From JABFRJ01 sp031379035 (lineage in GTDB: Bacteria > Pseudomonadota > Alphaproteobacteria > Rhizobiales > Hyphomicrobiaceae), in the NCBI GenBank assembly GCA_031379035.1, contig JANNEU010000428.1, forward strand, positions 1 to 14,327: a stretch of 14,327 nt of DNA, in the 5' to 3' direction. Below, one piece after another: positions 1 through 6,859 of the stretch. Positions within the stretch are counted from its first letter, which is position 1, and each line of letters begins with the position of its first letter. The translations under genes were made by a program, and so were the position numbers. Below the pieces are notes generated by a model, which worked only from the letters and a program-made list of their open reading frames with translations, had not been told where the DNA came from and did not search any database.

Positions 1-20
1 ATCCAACAGGCCACTGAGCG

Positions 21-431
21 TTACGCATCGAGCAGCCGCATGCTCAAGCGGGGCTTACCTAACGAAAGCAGCCTCGGACGTTCGATACCGACATCGCACC
101 GCATGCCACCATTGTAGAGGAAGCGCACAACATCGGGCCCCGTCGCCGAATGCGACTCCAGCAGAAACGTATGGTACCAAGCCCCCAGTGTCTTGCGGGC
201 CAGCACATTGAAGGTGCGGTCGAGCAACACAAAGTCATTCACCTCCTCGAACGGGCAATCCCACGACGTGGCAAGAAGGTAGCCGTCGCGGCTTTCATAC
301 TGCGCCTCGATGCAGAAGCCCGGCACCGACGTGCCCGTATCGGCACCATCGAAAAACAGCTGCGTCTTAAGCGGCCACGTCTCGTAGGCGCCGGTGTGCT
401 GTTCGAGCGAGAAGGCAGCTATTGGTGTCAT
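21..431 (-). CDS. Hypothetical protein, 136 aa, downstream of ppdK
   Basis: I do not recognise this protein. It has no signal peptide, no membrane segment and no obvious catalytic motif. It is rich in aromatic residues and in alternating hydrophobic/polar stretches, which suggests a small beta-rich soluble domain. Features that could serve as family markers are a Trp-Asp-Cys-Pro stretch near residues 57-60, an Asn-Asp-Phe-Val-Leu-Leu-Asp stretch at 65-71, and Cys at 40, 59 and 112. The ATG at 431 is the only good start; a GAGGTG lies about 12 nt upstream, rather far for a Shine-Dalgarno. The gene begins 15 nt after the ppdK stop on the same strand, with no hairpin between, so cotranscription with ppdK is likely. 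The stop TAA (21-23) is inside the window, so the gene is complete. It is real by its placement and protein-like composition, but its function is unknown. Confidence 0.7.
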   Translation of the reverse strand: MTPIAAFSLEQHTGAYETWPLKTQLFFDGADTGTSVPGFCIEAQYESRDGYLLATSWDCPFEEVNDFVLLDRTFNVLARKTLGAWYHTFLLESHSATGPDVVRFLYNGGMRCDVGIERPRLLSLGKPRLSMRLLDA

Positions 432-446
432 GCCAATTTATACACC

Positions 447-3170
447 TCACGCCTCACTCTTCGGCGCATCGCCCCTGAGTGCTGCTTGGGCTGCCGCCAG
501 CCGCGCCACCGGCACCCGGAACGGCGAGCACGAGACATAGTCCAATCCTGCGCGATGGAAGAACGCCACCGACGCCGGGTCGCCACCATGTTCGCCGCAG
601 ATGCCGATCTTCAAGCCCGGGCGCGCGGCGCGGCCCTTCGCAACGCCCATCTCGACGAGCGCGCCGACACCGTCCTGGTCGATCGACACAAACGGATCGA
701 CTTCGAAAATCCCGCGCTCAACGTAATTGCCCAGAATAGGCGCGGCGTCATCACGCGATAGCCCCAAACACGTCTGCGTCAGATCGTTGGTGCCAAACGA
801 GAAGAACTCCGCACCACCATCTCCACCGGCAATCTCGTCGGCTTTCAAGCAAGCACGCGGCAGCTCGATCATCGTGCCAATGGTGTAGGTGAGCTTGGCG
901 CCGGTCTCCGCTTCCACCGCCTTGCCCGCCGCCCGGATCACCTGTGCCAGCGCGTCATACTCCGTGCGATACGCCACCAGCGGGATCATCACTTCCGGCG
1001 TCACCGGCTTGCCGCTGGATTTCGCCACAGCAACGGCCGCCTCGAATATGGCCCGCGCCTGCATCTCGGTAATTTCCGGATAGCGGATCGCCAGACGGCA
1101 ACCGCGGAACCCAAGCATCGGATTGACTTCGTGCAGCTCCGCCACCCGCGACTTGAGCTTGGCCACCGTCGTGCCCAACTCCGCGGCCACCGGTGCCATT
1201 TCCGCCTCGTGATGCGGCAGGAATTCATGCAGCGGCGGATCCAGCAGCCGGATCGTCACCGGCAGCCCGGCCATGATCTCAAACAGTTTGGCAAAGTCCG
1301 CGCGCTGCATCGGCAGGATTTTGGCCAGCGCCTTGCGGCGACCCTTTTCGTCGTCCGCGCAGATCATCTCGCGCACAGCCAGAATGCGATCCTTCTCAAA
1401 GAACATATGCTCCGTGCGGCAGAGCCCGATGCCCTCGGCACCGAAGTCGCGGGCGGCTTTGGCGTCACGCGGCGTATCAGCGTTGGCGCGGATGCCGAGT
1501 TTGCGCGCCTTGTCGGCCCACGCCATCACCGTGCCAAAATCCCCAGAGAGCTCCGGCTCGCGCATGCGCACCTGGCCTTCGATGACTTCGCCGGTCGCGC
1601 CATCGATGGTGATGATCTGCCCGCGCTTAAGCTGCTTGCCGAGCACGTTGATGACGCCTCCCGCCGCGTCAATGCGTAGCGAACCGGCGCCGCACACACA
1701 GGGCCGTCCCATCCCGCGCGCCACCACCGCCGCGTGGCTGGTCATGCCGCCGCGCGCGGTCAAAATGCCGGCTGCCGCCACCATGCCTTCGATATCTTCC
1801 GGGCTGGTTTCCTCGCGGACCAGGATCACACTATGCCCCGCCGCTTTGCGCGCCTTGGCCTCGTGGCTGTCGAACACGATCTCGCCGGACGCCGCCCCCG
1901 GTGACGCCGGCAGCCCTTGCGTGATCACCACCTTGTGCGCCTTGGGATCGATGGTTGGGTGCAGCAATTGATCGAGCGACGCCGGTTCAATCCGCAGCAG
2001 CGCTTCGTCCGGCTGCAGCACGCCTTCGGCGACGAGATCGACCGCGATCTTCAAGGCAGCCTTGGCGGTGCGCTTGCCGGCGCGCGTCTGCAGCATCCAG
2101 AGCTTACCTTCCTGGATGGTGAACTCGATATCCTGCATGTCGCGATAGTGGCCTTCAAGGCGCGCGAAGATCGCCGTCAACTCGCCGAACGTCTTGGGCA
2201 TCAGCGCTTCCAGCGACGGCAAGGTTTCGCCGGCGTCTTTGCGTGCGACTTCGGTCAGCGGCTGCGGCGTGCGGATGCCGGCCACCACGTCTTCGCCCTG
2301 CGCGTTGACGAGGAACTCGCCATACAGCGCATTTTCGCCCGTCGATGGGTTGCGCGTGAACGCAACGCCCGTCGCACTGGTCTCGCCGCGATTGCCAAAT
2401 ACCATGGCTTGCACATTAACCGCCGTGCCCCAGCTGTCCGGAATGTCGTACATGCGGCGATAGCTGATGGCGCGATCGTTGCGCCACGAGCCGAACACGG
2501 CACCAATCGCGCCCCACAGCTGATCCCGCGTGTTTTGCGGGAACGGTTTGCCGGTGGCCGACTGCACCGCCGCCTTGAAGCCATCAATCACATCCAGCCA
2601 GTCATCCGGTCCGAGCTCGGTGTCGCCCATCTGGCCGTTGAGATTTTTGTGGTTCTCCAGGATGTCCTCGAACGTCCCGTGGTCGAGATCGAGTACCACA
2701 CTGGAATACATGGCGATGAAGCGCCGGTAGCTGTCGTAGGCGAAGCGTTTGTCGCCGCTGCGCTTGGCCAGCGCCTCGACCGTCTGGTCATTGAGCCCCA
2801 GATTGAGGATGGTATCCATCATGCCTGGCATGGAGGCGCGCGCACCTGACCGCACGGACACCAACAGGGGCTTGTCCAAATCACCAAAGGTTGCGCCAAC
2901 AGACGTCCCGATATGCTGCAGCGCGGCATCCACCTGCGCCTCCAGCCCGGCCGGGAACTGGCGGCCGTTGTCATAGAAGGCGCTGCACACCTCGGTGGTG
3001 ATCGTGAAACCCGGTGGCACCGGCAGCCCCAGGGCGCTCATCTCGGCCAGGTTCGCCCCCTTGCCACCCAACAGGTTCTTCAGATGAGCCGCCCCATCCG
3101 CCCGGCCGCCGCCAAAGGCATAAACCCAGCGAGCCAGGGCGGTCGGATGTGCGTTCGGATGCGCGCTCAT
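447..3170 (-). CDS. ppdK: Pyruvate, phosphate dikinase (PPDK)
   Basis: This enzyme interconverts pyruvate + ATP + Pi with phosphoenolpyruvate + AMP + PPi in the cytoplasm, linking glycolysis and gluconeogenesis. The 907-aa product has the full family layout. An N-terminal ATP-binding region (about 15-365) carries the GGKGANLAEM motif (35-44) and the VSVRSGARASMPGMMDT segment (105-121). The swivelling phosphohistidine domain (about 415-535) has GGMTSHA with catalytic His479; Thr477 is the position phosphorylated by PPDK regulatory proteins in other species. The C-terminal PEP/pyruvate TIM barrel (about 540-900) has FGTNDLTQ (792-799) and the active-site Cys858 in GICGEHGG. All key residues are intact. 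A TTG at 3185 extends the frame by 5 codons, but the ATG at 3170 has a GAGAGG 7 nt upstream and is preferred. No PPDK regulatory protein gene (DUF299 family) is in the window. Confidence 0.97.
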   Translation of the reverse strand: MSAHPNAHPTALARWVYAFGGGRADGAAHLKNLLGGKGANLAEMSALGLPVPPGFTITTEVCSAFYDNGRQFPAGLEAQVDAALQHIGTSVGATFGDLDKPLLVSVRSGARASMPGMMDTILNLGLNDQTVEALAKRSGDKRFAYDSYRRFIAMYSSVVLDLDHGTFEDILENHKNLNGQMGDTELGPDDWLDVIDGFKAAVQSATGKPFPQNTRDQLWGAIGAVFGSWRNDRAISYRRMYDIPDSWGTAVNVQAMVFGNRGETSATGVAFTRNPSTGENALYGEFLVNAQGEDVVAGIRTPQPLTEVARKDAGETLPSLEALMPKTFGELTAIFARLEGHYRDMQDIEFTIQEGKLWMLQTRAGKRTAKAALKIAVDLVAEGVLQPDEALLRIEPASLDQLLHPTIDPKAHKVVITQGLPASPGAASGEIVFDSHEAKARKAAGHSVILVREETSPEDIEGMVAAAGILTARGGMTSHAAVVARGMGRPCVCGAGSLRIDAAGGVINVLGKQLKRGQIITIDGATGEVIEGQVRMREPELSGDFGTVMAWADKARKLGIRANADTPRDAKAARDFGAEGIGLCRTEHMFFEKDRILAVREMICADDEKGRRKALAKILPMQRADFAKLFEIMAGLPVTIRLLDPPLHEFLPHHEAEMAPVAAELGTTVAKLKSRVAELHEVNPMLGFRGCRLAIRYPEITEMQARAIFEAAVAVAKSSGKPVTPEVMIPLVAYRTEYDALAQVIRAAGKAVEAETGAKLTYTIGTMIELPRACLKADEIAGGDGGAEFFSFGTNDLTQTCLGLSRDDAAPILGNYVERGIFEVDPFVSIDQDGVGALVEMGVAKGRAARPGLKIGICGEHGGDPASVAFFHRAGLDYVSCSPFRVPVARLAAAQAALRGDAPKSEA

Positions 3171-3177
3171 GGCGAGG

Positions 3178-3183
3178 CCTCTC
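3178..3183 (-). promoter_or_regulatory. Ribosome binding site of ppdK
   Basis: GAGAGG on the minus strand, 7 nt before the ATG at 3170. It overlaps the alternative TTG codon (3183-3185), so it supports the ATG and argues against the longer form. Confidence 0.65.
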
Positions 3184-3494
3184 AAGATGGGGATTTCGAC
3201 GGTCTACACGTGCGCCGAGCACATACCGCATCGGCGGCTTCAGGTGCAAAAGGTTGTTACCGCTGTGGTTGAGTAGGTCCTGCTGCTGAGTATCTCGGTC
3301 CACGCCAAGCCCGCTATCACGCCAACTGATCCCAGTTGATCCCAGCCCGCCGGCGTTGTTCTTAATTTGTTCACCACTTCCCGTTATTTATTTGTGCGGC
3401 AGCCCTTCTCCCCACTGGACGTTGAGCGGTGTTGCCACCATCTTACCGCCATGAGGGCGATCTACGTCCTCCAACGCTCGAAATTCAAAAACTT

Positions 3495-3500
3495 CGGAGG
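3495..3500 (+). promoter_or_regulatory. Ribosome binding site of the Tim44-domain gene
   Basis: CGGAGG, 7 nt before the ATG at 3508. It sets that start against the longer open frame beginning at 3367, and the protein then begins directly with a signal-peptide-like sequence. Confidence 0.8.
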
Positions 3501-3507
3501 GTCATCC

Positions 3508-4476
3508 ATGTTGCGCATCTCAGGCTTCAAGCGTGCGATCGCCGTTACGGCTGGTCTAGCCGCGTTCGGCCTTGTTTCTGCCGATCTGGCGTCTGCCAAG
3601 GTCGGCGGCGGCTCCAACTCCGGCAGTCGCGGCGGCCACACCTATTCCGCCCCCCCCACAACCAACACCGCCCCTAAGACAGCTGCACCCATGGATCGGT
3701 CCATGACGCAGCCGGGTGCCGCGTCCAAGGCACCCGCAGCTGGCGCGACCGCTGCGGCCGCAACCGCCGCCGCCAAGCCTTCGATGTTCGGTGGCATGCG
3801 TGGCCTGTTGATGGGTGGTCTCATCGGTGCCGGCCTTGCCAGCATCTTCGGCGCAGGCGCGCTCGCCAGCGGCCTCGGCTTCATTCTGCAAGCAGCCCTC
3901 ATCGGCGGCCTGCTGTTCCTGGCCTTCACGTTCATTCGCAACCGCATGGGCAACAAAGGTGCGCCCGCGCTAGCAACCGCTAACGCGTCAGCGACCCCGA
4001 TGCAGCGTCCGCAGGATGCCAACTTCCGCGCGGCTTCGGCTGTAGCCGGCGGTGGCGCACCAGCGCTTGTCATCTCGCCGGACGACTTCAACACGTTCGA
4101 GCGCCTGCTGGGAGAAATCCAGCTCGCGTACGGCCGTGCCGACCAGAACGCGCTTGGTGATCGTGTCACCCCGGAAATGCTGTCGTACTTCGCCGGCGAT
4201 CTCGCAGCGAACGCCCGCAAGGGTGTGCGCAACGAAATCACCTCGCCCAAGCTGCTGCAGGGCGACCTGTCAGAATCCTGGCGCGAAGAGCGCGATGAGT
4301 ACGCCTCCGTCGCCATGCGCTTCTCGTTGATGGACAAGATGGTGGACATCTCCACCGGCCGCACGATCTCCGGCGACGCTTCAACGCCGCAGGAATCAAC
4401 CGAAGTGTGGACGTTCCGCCGTCCGCTCGGTGGCAAACCCAACCAGTGGGAACTCAGCGCCATCCAACAGGCGTAA
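3508..4476 (+). CDS. Tim44-like domain protein, signal peptide and membrane segment
   Basis: The 322-aa product has a bacterial Tim44-like domain. Residues 1-30 look like a Sec signal peptide or signal anchor (basic start, hydrophobic core at about 9-24, ASA before Lys31). A Gly/Ser/Pro/Ala-rich low-complexity stretch follows (31-90, with an Ala run at about 79-89). Residues 98-143 are one or two hydrophobic helices rich in Gly. After another flexible stretch, the Tim44-type domain occupies about 193-321: an FERLLGEIQ helix, the TPEMLSYF segment, and a final beta part with ESTEVWTF and the WELSAIQQA end. In mitochondria Tim44 recruits Hsp70 to the import channel. Bacterial relatives are inner-membrane proteins of poorly known role, and no import-like function should be assumed. 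The gene is followed by a strong intrinsic terminator, so it is probably monocistronic. Start chosen by the ribosome binding site at 3495-3500. Confidence 0.88.
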   Translation: MLRISGFKRAIAVTAGLAAFGLVSADLASAKVGGGSNSGSRGGHTYSAPPTTNTAPKTAAPMDRSMTQPGAASKAPAAGATAAAATAAAKPSMFGGMRGLLMGGLIGAGLASIFGAGALASGLGFILQAALIGGLLFLAFTFIRNRMGNKGAPALATANASATPMQRPQDANFRAASAVAGGGAPALVISPDDFNTFERLLGEIQLAYGRADQNALGDRVTPEMLSYFAGDLAANARKGVRNEITSPKLLQGDLSESWREERDEYASVAMRFSLMDKMVDISTGRTISGDASTPQESTEVWTFRRPLGGKPNQWELSAIQQA

Positions 4477-4510
4477 GTCGTCTACTGACTACTTGCCTGC
4501 AAATTATGCT

Positions 4511-4540
4511 AGAAGCCCGGCACGTCGCCGGGCTTCTTTC
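4511..4540 (+). terminator. Rho-independent terminator after the Tim44-domain gene
   Basis: A perfect 11-bp stem, AGAAGCCCGGC (4511-4521) and GCCGGGCTTCT (4527-4537), closes a 5-nt loop and is followed by a short T-containing tail (TTCATTTC). It lies 34 nt after the TAA of the Tim44-domain gene and 36 nt before the next ATG. Transcription probably ends here, or is partly attenuated before the next two genes. Confidence 0.85.
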
Positions 4541-4573
4541 ATTTCGGCATGGACGTCTCAGAGGACCTGCCCC

Positions 4574-4795
4574 ATGAGCGACGACATCGTGGTCAAAGAC
4601 AGCAACGGCCAACAGCTCAAAGACGGCGACAGTGTTCAGGTTATCAAGGATCTGAAGGTCAAAGGCGCGTCCGATGTTCTGAAGCGCGGGACCATCTTCA
4701 AGAAGATCCGGCTGACGGGCGACACCGACACCATCGAGGCTGGCGGCGGTCGCAACACGGTCGTCTTACGGACAGAATTTCTCAAAAAGGCCTGA
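4574..4795 (+). CDS. PhnA/YjdM-type small protein (C-terminal domain only)
   Basis: This 73-aa protein matches the conserved C-terminal domain of the PhnA/YjdM family, named after a gene near the E. coli phosphonate operon. Recognisable parts are VVKDSNGQQLKDGDSV (6-21), IKDLKVKG (24-31), LKRGT (36-40), IRLTGD (45-50) and the glycine-rich AGGGRNTVVLRTEF (56-69). Full-length YjdM is about 110 aa and starts with a zinc ribbon; that part is missing here, with no cysteines at all, which is a known short form. The biochemical role is not established, and the name should not be read as proof of phosphonate use: no phn genes are nearby. The ATG at 4574 has AGAGGA 8 nt upstream (4560-4565). The TolA-like gene starts 10 nt after the stop, so the two are likely cotranscribed. 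Confidence 0.88.
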   Translation: MSDDIVVKDSNGQQLKDGDSVQVIKDLKVKGASDVLKRGTIFKKIRLTGDTDTIEAGGGRNTVVLRTEFLKKA

Positions 4796-4805
4796 GACAG
4801 ACACG

Positions 4806-5246
4806 ATGCGCATGATCACGAAAATAGCCCTCCGACCGACATCGGCCGCTCTCCTGCTGGTTCTGTGCGCGGCCCCCGCGTCAGCGCAGCAAACACGTGG
4901 GCCCGTGGCCAGTGCGCCAGTCGCACCGTCAACAGCAACCGTGCAAAACCGCGTCGTCCCGCAACTCCGGCTGGCGATCGCCAAATGTTGGGTTTTCGAT
5001 ACCTCCGCCACACCAACGGGATCCGTCGCCATCGTCCAGATCGACTTCGATCTCAAACGGAATGGCACCCTGCTGGGCGTGCCACACATCGTGCATCGTC
5101 GCGGCGCACCAACACCTGTCGCACTCGCTCAATCAGCGGTACGCGCTATTCAAACATGCGCACCTTACACTGGCCTGCCTGCTGAACTGTTCGAAGCCGG
5201 ACACCAGCGCGTCCGCTTGACGTTTGACGCCAAGGGAACCCGCTGA
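4806..5246 (+). CDS. Periplasmic TolA/TonB C-terminal domain protein
   Basis: The 146-aa product starts with a Sec signal peptide (hydrophobic core about 12-24, probable cleavage after Ala27 in ASA-QQ). A short Ala/Pro/Thr linker follows (about 29-48), then one domain resembling the C-terminal domain of TolA (about 49-143). Matching features are the early LRLAIAKCW helix with Cys61, a central strand VQIDFDLKRNG (77-87), the AVRAIQTCAPY helix with Cys118 (111-121), and the closing VRLTFDAK (136-143). In TolA this domain binds TolB and colicin or phage proteins, and two cysteines at these places can form a disulfide. There is no membrane anchor beyond the signal and no long helical spacer, so it cannot act as an ordinary TolA; it may be a soluble periplasmic partner. 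ATG codons at 4806 and 4812 are both possible. The stop is 3 nt from the stop of the convergent gene. Confidence 0.82.
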   Translation: MRMITKIALRPTSAALLLVLCAAPASAQQTRGPVASAPVAPSTATVQNRVVPQLRLAIAKCWVFDTSATPTGSVAIVQIDFDLKRNGTLLGVPHIVHRRGAPTPVALAQSAVRAIQTCAPYTGLPAELFEAGHQRVRLTFDAKGTR

Positions 5247-5249
5247 GCG

Positions 5250-6788
5250 TCAGCGCACGCCCTCAGGTGCCGACAGCGGTAACCCCAGCATTGCGCGGCG
5301 CTTCAGCCACGGGCTCGGCCGGTAGCGCGGATCGGCGTAGAAGCCGTGCAGACATTCGAGGATGTGCAGCACCCGCTTGGGGCCGAGCTGATCGCCCCAC
5401 TCCAGCGGACCAAACGGATACCCGAGCCCTAGCTTAGCGCCCTTGTCGATGTCAGCCGGCGTCGCAATGGCCCGCTGCGCAATATTGCAGCCGACGTTGA
5501 CGATCATCGCGACCACGCGCTGCGCGATGAACCCGGGACTGTCATTGATCACGATCACCGGTTGGCCATCCGACGCCAGCAGCGCATGAGCCGCGTCGCG
5601 CATCTTCGGATCGACGCCAGGCGTCACCATCAGCGTGCGCGGGCCCTTCAGGCCGAACAACACATCGACCGACACGGTGCGCGCTTTATCCAGCTTGAGA
5701 TCCTGGATCGCAGTCGCGAGATCGTAGCCGATCTGGCACACCACCACGAGCGCGTCCTTGCCCGGTTGTGCGCTTGTCTCAACGGTCACGCCGGACTTTT
5801 TGAAGATCTCGACGAGCGGTGCGATCAGCTCCGGATGATGCTCGCTCGGCCTGACCCAGACAGACTTCGGCATGACTTTGGGGGCGGGCGGAAGATCCGG
5901 CTCAACGCGCTTGCCATCTTTGTAGGCGTACCAACCCGCGCCTGTCTTCTGCCCATAGAGACCACCCGCCGCGCGCAGAGCACTCAACGGATTGGGCGCG
6001 TAGGCCGGTTCGTGCTGGAACTGTTGATAGAGGCTTTCCATCACCGCATAGCCGACATCGATGCCGACCATATCAGCCAAACCAAACAGCCCCAGCTTGA
6101 AGCCCGGCGCGCCCGTTAGGATGCGGTCGATCTCCCAATGCTGGGCAATGTTTTCGGTCAGAATGCGTGGTGCTTCGGTGGTGAAAGCGCGGCCAGCATG
6201 ATTGACGATAAACCCTGGGCTATCGATGCACAGCACCGGGTCGCGCGTCATGCGGCGGCCGATGATCATGAGGGCATCTGTCACCCACGGCGCGGTCTTG
6301 AGCCCGCCGATCACTTCGACAAGCTTCATGAGTGGCACTGGGTTGAAAAAGTGCATCCCACCAACACGCTCGGGATGTTGGCACTTGGCGGCAATCGCCG
6401 TCACAGGCAGTGACGATGTGTTCGACGCCAGGATAATCTCCGGCCCACACAATTGATCGAGCCGCTGGAACAATGACTGCTTCACATCCAGCTTTTCAAC
6501 AACAGCCTCGACCACCACGTTCGCTTTGGCGCAATCCTCCAGACTGTGCGCAACCGAGATGCGGTCCACGGCCGCTTTGGCTTCTGCCGCCCCAAGCCGG
6601 CCTTTCTCGACGAGACCAGCCAGCATCTTGGCGATGTAATCTTTCGCGACGCTCGCGGCACCCGGCTTCTCGTCATAGGCGATGACGCGCATGCCCCCCT
6701 GGGCGGCCACCTGCACAATGCCGCGGCCCATGGTGCCCGTGCCGATGACGGCGACAGTCAGATTGGCGGCGTGGGCGTCGAACGGCAT
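5250..6788 (-). CDS. paaH: 3-hydroxyacyl-CoA dehydrogenase, PaaH type, two C-terminal domains
   Basis: This cytoplasmic NAD-dependent enzyme oxidises 3-hydroxyacyl-CoA to 3-oxoacyl-CoA; PaaH proper acts on 3-hydroxyadipyl-CoA in phenylacetate degradation. The 512-aa product has a Rossmann domain with GTGTMG (16-21), the SNTSSLP segment (122-128), catalytic His146 in GGMHFFNP and Glu158, and Asn196 in the FIVNHAGR segment. A first C-terminal helical domain (about 190-290) is followed by a linker and a second, partly duplicated one (about 415-500, with GFIAQRVVAMI and GLGYPFGPLEWGD). The double layout at about 500-515 aa is typical of PaaH and relatives. A TTG at 6806 could extend the frame by six codons; the ATG at 6788 with GAGG 5 nt upstream is preferred. 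It lies 71 nt downstream of the ABC exporter gene on the same strand, possibly cotranscribed. Exact substrate is uncertain; a general beta-oxidation role is possible. Confidence 0.92.
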   Translation of the reverse strand: MPFDAHAANLTVAVIGTGTMGRGIVQVAAQGGMRVIAYDEKPGAASVAKDYIAKMLAGLVEKGRLGAAEAKAAVDRISVAHSLEDCAKANVVVEAVVEKLDVKQSLFQRLDQLCGPEIILASNTSSLPVTAIAAKCQHPERVGGMHFFNPVPLMKLVEVIGGLKTAPWVTDALMIIGRRMTRDPVLCIDSPGFIVNHAGRAFTTEAPRILTENIAQHWEIDRILTGAPGFKLGLFGLADMVGIDVGYAVMESLYQQFQHEPAYAPNPLSALRAAGGLYGQKTGAGWYAYKDGKRVEPDLPPAPKVMPKSVWVRPSEHHPELIAPLVEIFKKSGVTVETSAQPGKDALVVVCQIGYDLATAIQDLKLDKARTVSVDVLFGLKGPRTLMVTPGVDPKMRDAAHALLASDGQPVIVINDSPGFIAQRVVAMIVNVGCNIAQRAIATPADIDKGAKLGLGYPFGPLEWGDQLGPKRVLHILECLHGFYADPRYRPSPWLKRRAMLGLPLSAPEGVR

Positions 6789-6859
6789 GGTGGCCTCGTG
6801 CAGCAAGGGCGACTTTGCAGCGATAGCATAAGCTGGCGGCGCGACGTGTGAAGTCTCTT

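Larger units (their letters stand above)
3171..3507. other. Divergent intergenic region between ppdK and the Tim44-domain gene
   Basis: These 337 nt must hold the promoters of two divergent transcription units. I see no convincing coding sequence; a reading frame entering the Tim44 gene from 3367 has no ribosome binding site and reads unlike protein until the ATG at 3508. The AT-richest part is about 3361-3392, the likeliest place for the plus-strand promoter, but no -35/-10 pair with proper spacing stands out. A short direct repeat, TGATCCCAG, occurs at 3327-3335 and 3337-3345 (10-nt period). The first copy overlaps a 5-bp inverted repeat, AACTG/CAGTT (3324-3337). It could be a small operator or chance. 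Confidence 0.5.

Noticed and set aside
1..11. The word ATCCAACAGGC at the window start recurs at 4462-4472
   Set aside because: An 11-nt match is expected many times by chance in 14 kb, and the second copy is inside the Tim44-domain coding sequence. Not an attachment site.
1917..2849. 310-codon open frame on the plus strand, and another at 1131-1679, opposite ppdK
   Set aside because: They are antisense to a fully conserved PPDK gene, are very rich in Arg, Ala and His, and have no family features. High GC and codon bias of ppdK explain them.
3367..3507. N-terminal extension of the Tim44-domain protein
   Set aside because: The strong CGGAGG and the signal-peptide start at 3508 make the upstream 47 codons non-coding.
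3642..4463. 273-codon open frame opposite the Tim44-domain gene
   Set aside because: Antisense shadow of a recognised coding region with its own ribosome binding site and terminator.
4511..4540. Hairpin considered as a riboswitch or operator for the PhnA-type gene
   Set aside because: A single perfect GC-rich stem with a short loop and T-containing tail right after a stop codon is best read as an ordinary terminator.
5562..6119. 185-codon open frame opposite the dehydrogenase
   Set aside because: Shadow of a well conserved enzyme; composition is His/Arg-rich.
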